Source of the DNA: an uncultured Opitutia bacterium
GTDB taxonomy: Bacteria > Verrucomicrobiota > Verrucomicrobiia > Opitutales > Opitutaceae
NCBI GenBank assembly: GCA_903827245.1
Contig: CAIKHO010000072.1
Coordinates: forward strand, 1 to 47,024
Reading direction: 5' to 3'
Length of the DNA stretch: 47,024 nucleotides
In this document: one piece after another, positions 25,759 to 33,280 of the stretch
Position numbering within the stretch: the stretch's first letter is position 1
How the letters are laid out: every line of letters starts with the position of its first letter
The notes under the pieces: model-generated
The model's database searches: none
The model's input: the letters and a program-made list of their open reading frames with translations, nothing else
Told to the model about the DNA's origin: nothing
Made by a program: the position numbers and the translations under genes

Positions 25759-26676
25759 TTACTTCATCAGCTCGGCGAGCGGGCCTTTGACGGCTTCGGC
25801 CCAGATGACGTAGCCTTTTTCGTTCGGGTGCAGCTTGTCGGCCATGATGTCCGGCTGGAGCACGCCATTTGCGTCGAGGAATTTGTCGCCGATATCGAGG
25901 TAGAAGACATTTTTACCGTCGTGGAGCTTCGCGATGATCGGGTTGACGTCCGAGACGATCTTCCGGGCAGCGTCGCCCGGATTGCCACGGGGGAAGATGC
26001 CGAGCAGCAGGATTTTTGCGGCCGGGAAATCCTTGCGCATTTCCAGGACAATCGCGCCGACGCCCTCGGCGATTTCCGCGGAGGAGCAGGTGGCGTAGTT
26101 GTTGGTCCCGATCATCAGCATGATGGCCTTGGGCTGGAAGCCCCGGCCTTCGCCGTCCATGAGGCGATAGAGCACGCCCTGGGTGGTGTCGCCGCCGATG
26201 CCGAAGTTCGCCGTCTTGATGGCGCCGTAATATTTATCAAAGACCGCCTTGCCGGCCCGGGGTGGGTTGGGATCGCCGGCGGGACCGCTGTTACGCCAAA
26301 AGTCATTGATGGAGTCGCCCATGAAGAGCAGGTCGATGTCGCCCTTTTTGGCGACTTCGAGATTGGCCTCATGCTTGGCGCGGTGGGCCGGGTTGAGCGC
26401 GGGGACCGTGGCGGGGTTTACGCGCGGCGGGTGGACGGCGATCAGGTCCGGAAACTTCGCGAGGACGGCCTTGGTTGCGGGATCGGCCTGGGCCAGGAGC
26501 CGCTGCACGTTTTGCGTCACCTGGGCGACCTCGGCGGCCGTCGGCCGGGCGATGGCGACCTCGGCGGGAACCGGGGCGGGGAGGGCATCCGCCGCAAATC
26601 CGACGGGCCCGCGCAGCGCGAGGGAGCCCAGCATAAACAGCACGGTGAGCCGACGGGTGAAAACAGGGGTATTCAT
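25759..26676 (-). CDS. Exported SGNH/GDSL esterase (PAF-acetylhydrolase-like)
   Basis: A 305-residue secreted hydrolase with a signal peptide (RRLTVLFMLGSLALRGPVGF). A helical segment (about 45-100) leads into the SGNH domain: block I FMGDSINDFW (nucleophile Ser), block II ANFGIGGDTTQGVLYRL, block III IGTNNYA and block V DKLHPNEKGY (Asp/His). This block pattern resembles platelet-activating-factor acetylhydrolase-like GDSL lipases and differs from the rhamnogalacturonan acetylesterases in the window. It is likely a carbohydrate or lipid esterase in the periplasm; substrate unknown. Confidence 0.87.
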   Translation of the reverse strand: MNTPVFTRRLTVLFMLGSLALRGPVGFAADALPAPVPAEVAIARPTAAEVAQVTQNVQRLLAQADPATKAVLAKFPDLIAVHPPRVNPATVPALNPAHRAKHEANLEVAKKGDIDLLFMGDSINDFWRNSGPAGDPNPPRAGKAVFDKYYGAIKTANFGIGGDTTQGVLYRLMDGEGRGFQPKAIMLMIGTNNYATCSSAEIAEGVGAIVLEMRKDFPAAKILLLGIFPRGNPGDAARKIVSDVNPIIAKLHDGKNVFYLDIGDKFLDANGVLQPDIMADKLHPNEKGYVIWAEAVKGPLAELMK

Positions 26677-27225
26677 TTGTCCTTTTTCGGATTCATCCGG
26701 TGCCGACGCAATTTAAAATCCACCGCTGCGGTGCGAGAGATCACGGGCGTTACATCCGTTAGAAACCACAAGCCATTTGAAAGGGGTAACTTGCCTCCTG
26801 TGAGTCGTTGACCACGGGATTCAAGATTCGGGCCGGCCCCTGATTCTAATTCCGGCCGTTCAACTTGGTCACAGATAACACCGATGGCACGAATGCAGAA
26901 ATTTGAAGGGAAAAACGCCTTTCCCGTTCAATTCCTGCCGAGTGAAAATTCAAGAATTCATCAGGGATTTGAATCCTTGGTCACTGTCGCCTGTTTGGGG
27001 CCGTTCTTTCCGCGTGCCTGAGCGGTACATCGGCAAATCCCCGATAGAGGTGGGTAACTACCCCATAGAGACGGACGGAATTCTGCGGTAAAAAGGAGTC
27101 GTCCCCGCCGGCGGCGTCATTTCCTCACTTGAAGGTATAAATTCAGGCAGGCGAAACGATGAGTGACGGTGCCCCTCTTCATCCGTCGTCCGGCGGGGGC
27201 ACCTTTAGGCCAAAAAATATTTGTC
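26677..27225. other. 549-bp gap with half repeats and a compound palindrome
   Basis: No convincing gene is seen. There is half of a family E repeat near 26868-26900 (TTGGTCACAGATAACACCGA) and, at 27039-27070, a regulatory-looking motif described separately. The rest is unassigned. Confidence 0.5.
27039..27070. promoter_or_regulatory. Possible operator: GGGTA-AC-TACCC with direct repeats
   Basis: A short perfect palindrome GGGTA (27052-27056) AC TACCC (27059-27063) is bracketed by direct repeats CCCCGATAGAG (27039-27049) and CCCCATAGAG (27061-27070). It lies about 155 bp upstream of the small gene at 27226 and is unlike the long palindromic repeats elsewhere. A protein-binding or RNA role is inference. 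Confidence 0.35.
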
Positions 27226-27540
27226 ATGAAAAATCACCTTGGTGGAGACCGTCCGGCGCCTTCCCCGTCCAACGAGCTGTTCAACGCGGAAGAAAAGCCA
27301 GACGTCATGACCGGGAGCGGTAGCAGACCGCCCCTGCCGGAAGGCTGGCGGCGCCTGTCCACCGGCCTGCGGGGCAGCCGGCTGTACTGCGTGACGCGAC
27401 CCGGAGGCACGATGACCTATTGGGAGGCTGAAATGTCACTCGACAGCGGGCGGGTGCAACGGCGGTTTGCGAGCGAACTCCATGCGCGGGCGTGGCTCCA
27501 CCTTGCCGCCCAACCGCGCTTCACCCAAGGCCCGGCTTAG
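27226..27540 (+). CDS. Small hypothetical protein
   Basis: About 104 residues, no signal peptide and no membrane segment. The C-terminal part (PEGWRRLSTGLRGSRLYCVT, then TYWEAEMSLDSGRVQRRFAS) has a folded, mixed alpha/beta look and GC-rich third positions typical of a real gene. The N-terminal 30 residues are polar and low in hydrophobics. Not recognised. The ATG at 27226 is preferred to an upstream ATG at 27163. It lies downstream of the compound palindrome at 27039-27070. Confidence 0.55.
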   Translation: MKNHLGGDRPAPSPSNELFNAEEKPDVMTGSGSRPPLPEGWRRLSTGLRGSRLYCVTRPGGTMTYWEAEMSLDSGRVQRRFASELHARAWLHLAAQPRFTQGPA

Positions 27541-27830
27541 AGGGAGCCGGTCAACGGACTGTTTCACGCCGCAGTCTGGCCCGCCCGTGATGCCTGAGAA
27601 ACCGTGGCGGGCCTCACGTCGTTCGTTCACGCAAAGGCGCAGGGAGCGCGTATGAGAGAGTTGAGTCTCGCCCGCGGTTGCTGTCAGGCCCAATGACGGG
27701 ACGAGGTCTTCAACGGCGGGTCCCTCGCGGGAAATGCCCCTGATGGGCTGAAATGACTGCTCAGCCGGAATCACGCGGCTGATGATTCCCGCCACGGCTG
27801 AAAATGGGAAATCGTTCGGTTGATCCAGGT

Positions 27831-27929
27831 AGGAGCCTGCTTGCAGGCGATGAGCCTAGCGGAACGGCTTTCCGTTCCGCGGTGGAGCCGGAAGCGGCTC
27901 CGCTACGAATCGCCTGCAAGCAGGCTCCT
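27831..27929. repeat. Family G palindrome: outer 21-bp stem enclosing two hairpins
   Basis: The arms 27831-27851 and 27909-27929 are perfect reverse complements (core GAGCCTGCTTGCAGGC). Between them are two perfect hairpins, GCGGAACGG/CCGTTCCGC (27859-27867/27872-27880, CTTT loop) and GGAGCCG/CGGCTCC (27884-27890/27895-27901, GAAG loop). The whole unit would fold as a three-stem cloverleaf. It lies in a 408-bp gap (27541-27948) that otherwise holds a half family F unit (CACGCAAAGGCGCAGGGAGC near 27629). Confidence 0.85.
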
Positions 27930-27948
27930 GCAACTGAATGATGACGGC

Positions 27949-28308
27949 TCAGGGATTTTCGGGCACGGGAAGCTGCGGCAGCCCGGCCGCGGCGGCGGAG
28001 GAGGCAAAGGCGGCGATCGTCACCACGGTACCCTCGGCACTTACGGTGTGAATGGCGCCCGCGGGGATGTCGATGCGGGTGCCGGCGCTCGCGCTGACGG
28101 GAGGCAGCGAGGGCCCGCCGTTGATCAGGAAAGCGCCGGACAGGACATAGATGCGCACCGGAGCGTCATGGCAGTGCAGGGGCGCCGGCGAAAATCCGCC
28201 CTGATGCACGGTGACGGGCCAGAGGTCATCCCGCGCAATCTCCGCCAGCACCTCGGCCTTCGAGGTGAAATGGCCCGGCGCTACAATGACCTTGGCCCGT
28301 GCATTCAT
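27949..28308 (-). CDS. Single-domain cupin protein
   Basis: A 119-residue cupin without signal peptide. Motif 1 is PAPLHCHDAPVRIYVLSGAF and motif 2 is GTRIDIPAGAIHTVSAEG, with HxH and a distal His consistent with metal binding; the usual Glu is replaced by Arg/Ile positions. The start is MNARAKVIVAPGHF; the longer frame runs into a palindrome at 28390-28408. It is divergent from the exported deaminase. Substrate unknown. Confidence 0.78.
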   Translation of the reverse strand: MNARAKVIVAPGHFTSKAEVLAEIARDDLWPVTVHQGGFSPAPLHCHDAPVRIYVLSGAFLINGGPSLPPVSASAGTRIDIPAGAIHTVSAEGTVVTIAAFASSAAAAGLPQLPVPENP

Positions 28309-28389
28309 TCGCTGCGTGCGACGATGTGACGCGGGAAACTTGGCAGAGGTCAAACCGAAGTGGCGCGGGATGCAGGCCAGTCTGGCTGG

Positions 28390-28408
28390 CTGCCACCTCG
28401 GCGAGGTG
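28390..28408. repeat. Short perfect palindrome
   Basis: GCCACCTCGGCGAGGTGGC is a perfect palindrome, flanked by GCAGG/CCTGC-like bases. It lies in the gap between the divergent cupin and deaminase genes (28309-28493). Confidence 0.7.
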
Positions 28409-28493
28409 GCCTGCAACTCTTTCTTCGTGGCATACGTTCTGCATCAACGTTGGACCGGAGCGGACCGTGCGTCGCTCCGAATAGAATCCGCTC

Positions 28494-29150
28494 ATGAATT
28501 TGTTCCGATGGTTGATCGCCTCTTTGCCTGCAACCTGCCTGCTGGCCCAAATGCCGAGCTTGCCGAAGGACCGGGCCACTGTCGCCGTCGCAGCGGTCGA
28601 GGCACTGCCCGACGATCCGGCGTGCGATGCCGGCGACCGGCGCTTCATGGCGCGCGCTTACGAACTGGCGCGGAGTTCGGTGGCGCACGGCAACCATCCC
28701 TTCAGCGCGCTGCTGGTGAAGGACGGGAAGATCATCTTCGAGTATGAAAACACCATTTATACGACGCACGACCTCACGCAGCACGCCGAGACCGGGCTGA
28801 TCGGGAAGGCCACGCAGAAATTCGACCCCGCCACGCTGGCCGCGTGCACGCTCTACGCCAGCACGGAGCCCTGCATCATGTGCTGCGGCGCAATCCGCTG
28901 GGCCGGAATCCGCCGGGTCGTCTATGGCACCACCTCGTCGCAAATGTCGCGCGTGATCGCCCTGCTGCTGCCGCCGGCGCCGCCGTCGGCTCGTCCGCCC
29001 GTGCCGCTGGAAATCCGGGAGGTTTTCGCCCGGACCGAGCCCGCAGTGAAAGTGCTGGGTCCGCTGATGGAGGCGGAAGGCCTGGCGATCCACGAAAGCT
29101 ACTGGCCGCATGACCCCGTGTTGCAGGCGAATATGGCGAAACAGAAGTAG
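28494..29150 (+). CDS. Exported nucleoside/cytidine deaminase-fold protein
   Basis: A 218-residue zinc-dependent deaminase-like protein. The zinc site is intact: His97-Ala-Glu99 (QHAET) and Cys127/Cys130 in PCIMC, with the conserved NHPFSALLVKDGKIIFEYEN segment, as in guanine deaminases and tRNA adenosine deaminases. A hydrophobic N-terminus (LFRWLIASLPATCLLAQM) looks like a signal peptide, which is unusual for this normally cytoplasmic family. The chosen start is the first in-frame ATG; a start near Met52 would give a cytoplasmic protein of about 167 residues. Substrate unknown; purine or pyrimidine bases or nucleosides are candidates. Confidence 0.8.
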   Translation: MNLFRWLIASLPATCLLAQMPSLPKDRATVAVAAVEALPDDPACDAGDRRFMARAYELARSSVAHGNHPFSALLVKDGKIIFEYENTIYTTHDLTQHAETGLIGKATQKFDPATLAACTLYASTEPCIMCCGAIRWAGIRRVVYGTTSSQMSRVIALLLPPAPPSARPPVPLEIREVFARTEPAVKVLGPLMEAEGLAIHESYWPHDPVLQANMAKQK

Positions 29151-29270
29151 GGGATGGATGGGTGGGTGACGGGACAGAGTGGAGGGGAGACAGGAGATTG
29201 ACCAAATGATTGGCGTGGCCCTTTCAAATTTTCCTCCGAAGTTAGGCCCGTACCAAGTCAGGAAACCATT

Positions 29271-29343
29271 TTGCAGGAGACGGACCGAGAGGAGAAAGAG
29301 AATCCCAAATCCTCGGGTCTCCCCTTGGTTTGTCTCCTGTAAA
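29271..29343. repeat. Imperfect palindrome upstream of phosphoribosyltransferase gene
   Basis: TTGCAGGAGACGGACCGAGA (29271-29290) pairs imperfectly with the segment ending TTGGTTTGTCTCCTGTAA (to 29343). It occupies part of the 223-bp gap; the rest holds a purine-rich stretch (29150-29200) and nothing assigned. Confidence 0.65.
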
Positions 29344-29373
29344 TAATCTTGCCTCAGTCCCCTTCAAGTTCCC

Positions 29374-29970
29374 ATGCAGGACGAAATCATCAGGCTGCTC
29401 GACGGCCGGCGCGGGCATTTCCAGACGGAATCGGGTTGCCATGGCGAATGGTGGTTCGAGTTGGATGCACTGTTCGAGCGCCCCGGGCGGCTGCGGCCGT
29501 TTGTCCGGGAACTCGGGCGGCGGATTGCGGCCCACCGGATCGACGCCGTGTGCGGGCCGATGACGGGTGGCGCGAAGCTGGCGGAGATGATCGCTGGCGA
29601 TCTGGATGTCGGCTGCTTTTTCACCGAGCGATTTGAGCGTTCCGGAGCGACGGGGCTTTTCCCGGTCGAGTATCGCCTGCCCGCCGCGCAGCGCGAGAAG
29701 GTGCGCGGCAAGGTGATCGCGATCGTGGACGATGCGGTGAGCGCAGGTTCCGCGGCGCGGGGCACCCATGCGGACCTCCTGGCCTGCGGGGCCCGGCCGG
29801 TGGCGCTCGGAGCGCTGTTTGTCTTCGGCGGGGCCGCGGCGGCTTTCGCGACGGAAAAGGAACTCGCCCTCGAGGCCATCGCACAAACGTCCTTCGGCCT
29901 GTGGGCGCCGGCGGATTGTCCGCTTTGCCAGGCCGGAGTGGTGCTCGAAAAGGTGGCACCGGTCGATTGA
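29374..29970 (+). CDS. Phosphoribosyltransferase (orotate PRTase-like)
   Basis: A 198-residue type I PRTase. The PRPP-binding loop is present as VIAIVDDAVSAGSAARGT (about residues 114-131), where the DD pair and following small residues are diagnostic. It is followed by LLACGARPVALGALFVFGG, and the N-terminal part includes VCGPMTGGAKLAEMIA. This arrangement is closest to orotate phosphoribosyltransferase, but a specific base cannot be assigned, and Cys in DCPLC near the C-terminus is unusual. No pyrimidine genes are adjacent. Confidence 0.8.
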   Translation: MQDEIIRLLDGRRGHFQTESGCHGEWWFELDALFERPGRLRPFVRELGRRIAAHRIDAVCGPMTGGAKLAEMIAGDLDVGCFFTERFERSGATGLFPVEYRLPAAQREKVRGKVIAIVDDAVSAGSAARGTHADLLACGARPVALGALFVFGGAAAAFATEKELALEAIAQTSFGLWAPADCPLCQAGVVLEKVAPVD

Positions 29971-30045
29971 TGCCGGCGGCGGGCGACCGTGAAGCTGGCG
30001 GGCCGGGGATTGCCGAGGCAGGATGAACGGTGCAAGGTCGGTTTT

Positions 30046-30642
30046 ATGAAACGAACTTCTCTCGTCCTGCTCGCTCTCGCGGGGTGGGTTGGATTGACTG
30101 CTCTGCCAGCGGCTGAACCGGCCCCGGTTGCGCGGCAGGTGCCGGCGTACGTCGATGATCCCGCCGCCCTGCTTCCGCAGGATCCGGCCGGGCGGAAGGA
30201 GCTGGAAGCGAGGCTCGCAGCCTTCGAACGCAGCAGTGGCATCAGGATCCTCATGCAATTCCATGCCAAGTCCCCGCCGGCCGATGAAGACAAGGTGGCC
30301 GGCGCCTACATGCGCGCCCTCTCGGGCCGGCTGGGCACGCTGCAGCACGGGGTGCTGGTCGTATATTTTGCCGATGATCCCGACTGGCGCGTCTGGATCG
30401 GCGACGACCTCGCGCCGGTTTTCGCGGGCAAGCCCGGCACGGTCAAGGAACTGACCGCGAGCGGCGCCATCCATGACGTGAAGGAAGCGCTGCTCACGAA
30501 CGCCAAGGCCAAGGCTGACGCGGCTTTTGGCGCGCTGCGCCAAGCGGCCCCGGCTGATCGGCCGCCGACACCGGCGCAATACCTGCGCCTGCAAACCGAT
30601 GCCCTGCTTGAGGCCTTGATGGCCAAACTTGGCCCGAAATGA
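30046..30642 (+). CDS. Exported TPM-domain protein (TLP18.3/Psb32/MOLO-1 family)
   Basis: A 198-residue protein with a signal peptide (RTSLVLLALAGWVGLTALPA). The domain start VDDPAALLPQDPAGRKELEA and the segment RILMQFHAKS ... HGVLVVYFADDPDWRVWIGD match the TPM fold, found in exported acid-phosphatase-like or membrane-repair-related proteins. The C-terminal Ala-rich helix has no membrane anchor, unlike many TPM proteins. ATG 30046 is chosen for the signal peptide. It may be co-transcribed with the upstream PRTase (75-bp gap). Confidence 0.75.
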   Translation: MKRTSLVLLALAGWVGLTALPAAEPAPVARQVPAYVDDPAALLPQDPAGRKELEARLAAFERSSGIRILMQFHAKSPPADEDKVAGAYMRALSGRLGTLQHGVLVVYFADDPDWRVWIGDDLAPVFAGKPGTVKELTASGAIHDVKEALLTNAKAKADAAFGALRQAAPADRPPTPAQYLRLQTDALLEALMAKLGPK

Positions 30643-31034
30643 GCCCAAGGCTTTGATTGGCCCATTGTCCTTAACCGCGATGTCCAGACAGGGAACAGGA
30701 GGCTGCGCGCCGCGTGATCACGATGCCATATTTCGGGCGATTGGCTTTCATTTTGTCCTGAATTTCGCAGTCGGATTTGAACCACGGAGACGCAAAAGAG
30801 CACAGAGCAGATATTTTATGCGGCCGATCGGGCCGAAGAGACTTTCACCTGCAGGGTGAGCGCGTTTTTACCCCGGTTACGGGCTTGGCCCCGTGCTTTT
30901 TGTGCCTTTGTAGTTAACAGCGCTTTTTAGGTTTATCGGAGGCAAACCGAGGAAATGAAGCGGTGCAGGGCAGGGATCCAGATCACCCGGATTTCCGTCC
31001 GTTCTCCTCCGGTGAAAGATCCGGCCGGTTCCTT
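30643..31034. other. 392-bp gap with half palindromic repeats
   Basis: Two facing half units are visible, GAACCACGGAGACGCAAAAG (about 30779-30798) and GTGCTTTTTGTGCCTTTGTA (about 30893-30912). These are relatives of the family D and F arms. No gene is recognised. Confidence 0.5.
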
Positions 31035-31409
31035 TCAGCTCTTCGGCGGATGGCCGCGCGATCGTTTTGCCATGACCAGGGCACGCAGCACGGAGTAAAG
31101 GCCGAATAACACAAACGCACTGCCCATGAAGTTCGTGAGACTGACCCCGCCGCCGAATCCGCCGGTAAAATAGATGAATGCGCCTCCGGCCAGCATGGAG
31201 AACACGCCCGACACCGCGGTGTTGACGGCGTTGCCCCCGGGACCGTCCGGCGCCGCCTCGCTTATGCGGATCAATCGTTGCACCTCGGCTTCGCACCGGT
31301 CCCGGCAGGCGAGCCCCTTGGGAAACTCGCTGGCGAACGGGAGCGAAAGACCGCGCCCGCAGGATTTACAGATCCCCACCGCCTCAGCCCCCGAGTAAAA
31401 ACATTTCAT
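31035..31409 (-). CDS. Small membrane protein with N-terminal zinc-finger-like motif
   Basis: A 124-residue protein. The N-terminus MKCFYSGAEAVGICKSCGRG resembles the B-box-like start of small Verrucomicrobiota membrane proteins, with C-x(n)-CKSC as possible zinc ligands, although one Cys of the usual set is replaced by Ser. Two hydrophobic segments follow (about 62-84, TAVSGVFSMLAGGAFIYFTG, and about 90-110, FMGSAFVLFGLYSVLRALVM) and a basic tail. Not recognised further. A family F repeat lies upstream. Confidence 0.7.
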   Translation of the reverse strand: MKCFYSGAEAVGICKSCGRGLSLPFASEFPKGLACRDRCEAEVQRLIRISEAAPDGPGGNAVNTAVSGVFSMLAGGAFIYFTGGFGGGVSLTNFMGSAFVLFGLYSVLRALVMAKRSRGHPPKS

Positions 31410-31460
31410 TCCGCCATGCTGCGGCCGAAAGCAAGGAGCTGCAATCTTGGGTAGTGGTAC

Positions 31461-31609
31461 CGTTTCACATAGAGGCGCGGAGGACGCAGGGTAGTTTTGC
31501 CGATGATTGATCTCTGTGTTTTCCGTGCCTCTGGGTGAGATTCCGGCTTCCAAGCCCAACCTCCTGCCTTGCCCCACGGCTTTGCGACTCTGCGCGAAAC
31601 CGGCTTGGA
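31461..31609. repeat. Family F composite palindromic repeat, copy 5
   Basis: The inner inverted arms are GTTTCACATAGAGGCGCGGA (31462-31481) and the segment ending TCCGTGCCTCTGGGTGAGAT. A 3' module follows: CAAGCCCAACCTCCTGCCTT, then GGCTTTGCGACTCTGCGCGA. The element ends within a few bases of the stop codon of the response regulator gene (31613-31615). Confidence 0.75.
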
Positions 31610-31612
31610 CGG

Positions 31613-31999
31613 CTAGGCGGCAGGAGCCGGCGTGAGGACGAGGATGCGGCGGATCGCCTCGAGGAGGGCGTCCGCGTTGAAGGGCTTCATGAGGATGCCG
31701 CTCGCGCCCATGGCCGCGAGCCGGGGAATGACGACGTGATCGGCGGGCGAGGCGAGCATGACCACGGGGATCGCCTGGATCTCGGGAGTGATTTTCAACC
31801 GCCGCAGCATCTCCACGCCGTCCATGACGGGCATGCTGATGTCGAGGAGAATGAGGTCGGGCCGGGCCCGCTCGATGCTGAAGAAGGCGTTGAAGCCGTT
31901 CGCGGCCTCGCACACCTCGCAGTCAAATCCGTTGAGCGCCTTTTGGACGAAGATCCGCAGGGCCTTGGAATCATCGACGGTGAGAATGTTGGGGCGCAT
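31613..31999 (-). CDS. Single-domain response regulator (receiver only)
   Basis: A 128-residue CheY-like receiver. Acidic pocket ILTVDDSKALR (Asp9/Asp10), phosphorylation site Asp53 in LLLDISMP, and Lys105 in ILMKPF are all present; the switch Thr/Ser position is Ser in VVMLASPAD. There is no output domain, so it works by protein interaction, as in chemotaxis or phosphorelay systems. No histidine kinase gene is adjacent. A family F repeat ends immediately downstream of the stop codon. Confidence 0.9.
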   Translation of the reverse strand: MRPNILTVDDSKALRIFVQKALNGFDCEVCEAANGFNAFFSIERARPDLILLDISMPVMDGVEMLRRLKITPEIQAIPVVMLASPADHVVIPRLAAMGASGILMKPFNADALLEAIRRILVLTPAPAA

Positions 32000-32038
32000 G
32001 GGATTTAGACTTGAGACAAACCGGCTAAGACAAGGTGC

Positions 32039-33256
32039 TCAATTGGCTGCAGTCGTCGGTTTCGGTATAAAACGCAGCAATGCCCCCGCGGCTTCGTCGA
32101 CCGGGCCGGGCATGCCTCCGCGGTTGCAGGCGATCAGGAGGGCGAAATCGATCTCGGGGGCGAGCCACACGACGGTGCTCCACCGGCCGTTGTCGCCGGC
32201 GTGAAAGAGGACGCGGCCGGTGTCGGAGGGGCGCGGGCCTTTCGCCCATGGCCGCGTGCCGATGAACCAGCCGCCGGTGTATTCCTTTTCGCCAGCCTCG
32301 GGTTCGTGGAATTGGGCGAAGGTCTCCGCCTTGAGCAGGGTAACCTGCCGGTGAGGGTTGGCCGGGTCGCCCCGCAGGTGCAGCGCCACGAATTTCGCCC
32401 AGTCGGTGACGTCCATGTGCGCCATGCCGGCGGGCCCGGCGGCGAGCGGGTAATCGGCGCTGTCGCTCCCGGGATCGAAGGGCGTATCGCCCCAGCCGGG
32501 CATCGGCACGTAAAGGAGGCGCCGGTGTCCGTGGCCCCAGGGCTCGTCCACCTCGCCCGGTGTGCCGGGCGGGCCGAAGCCTCCGCTGGCGATGCCGAGG
32601 GGAGCGTAAAGGCGGTCCCGCATGATTTCCTCCCAAGCGCGCCCGGTGACTGCTTCCAGCACCGCTCCGGCGAGGATGAAGTTGGTGGCGGAATAGACAA
32701 ACTTGGTGCCGGGGGGAATGTCCGGCGGCTGCGACAGCAGCTTCACGGCAAACGCCCGGCGCTGCCGCAGAACGTCGTCCTTGGCCGCGCTGACGCTGCC
32801 GAGCAGGGCAAACGGATGGTTGCCGGTAATGCCGGCGCGCTGCGCGAGCAACTGCCGCACGGTCACGGTCCTCCACGCGGGGTCGATGTCCGGGGCCGCC
32901 GCGGCGAAGATCTCCGCGAGGGAGGTGTTCCAGCCGAGCTTTCCGTCCTCGATCAGCATGGCGACCAGCGTCGCGGTCATCGCCTTCGTGCAGGAGCAGA
33001 GTTCGAACTGGTCGGCGAGCGTGATGGTTTCAGTGCCGCCTTTTTTGCGGACGCCGGCGGCGCCCCGGGCGACGATGCGATCGCCCTGGAGCACGACCGC
33101 GGCCATGCCGGGGATCCTGGCCTTGGTGATGATGGGCTGGAGGATGGCGTCGAGGTTGGCGGGGGTGGCGCCGGCCGGCTGGGCCACGGCCGGGTGAGGA
33201 AGGCTCAGCGCGGTAAAAAGGCTGGCGAGCGCCAATGCTTTGAAGCGATGTGCCAT
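32039..33256 (-). CDS. Exported beta-lactamase-fold serine hydrolase
   Basis: About 405 residues, signal peptide (FKALALASLFTALSLPHPAV). The penicillin-binding/class C-like motifs are SCTK (SxxK, from ELCSCTKAM), YSATN (YxN) and FHAGDNG (the HxG replacing KTG). Most such exported proteins are esterases, D-amino-acid peptidases or unknown hydrolases rather than true beta-lactamases. An in-frame ATG at 33271 (five residues earlier) is also possible; MAHRF is preferred as a normal signal-peptide start. It shares the strand and a short gap with the lipoprotein hydrolase gene. Confidence 0.85.
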   Translation of the reverse strand: MAHRFKALALASLFTALSLPHPAVAQPAGATPANLDAILQPIITKARIPGMAAVVLQGDRIVARGAAGVRKKGGTETITLADQFELCSCTKAMTATLVAMLIEDGKLGWNTSLAEIFAAAAPDIDPAWRTVTVRQLLAQRAGITGNHPFALLGSVSAAKDDVLRQRRAFAVKLLSQPPDIPPGTKFVYSATNFILAGAVLEAVTGRAWEEIMRDRLYAPLGIASGGFGPPGTPGEVDEPWGHGHRRLLYVPMPGWGDTPFDPGSDSADYPLAAGPAGMAHMDVTDWAKFVALHLRGDPANPHRQVTLLKAETFAQFHEPEAGEKEYTGGWFIGTRPWAKGPRPSDTGRVLFHAGDNGRWSTVVWLAPEIDFALLIACNRGGMPGPVDEAAGALLRFIPKPTTAAN

Positions 33257-33280
33257 CGTGGAATCGTTCACGATTGGGGC

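Noticed and set aside
30770-30790. GGATTTGAACC, resembling a tRNA T-arm on the minus strand
   Set aside because: The flanking bases do not form the T-stem and no acceptor or anticodon stem is present; it lies at the edge of a half repeat.
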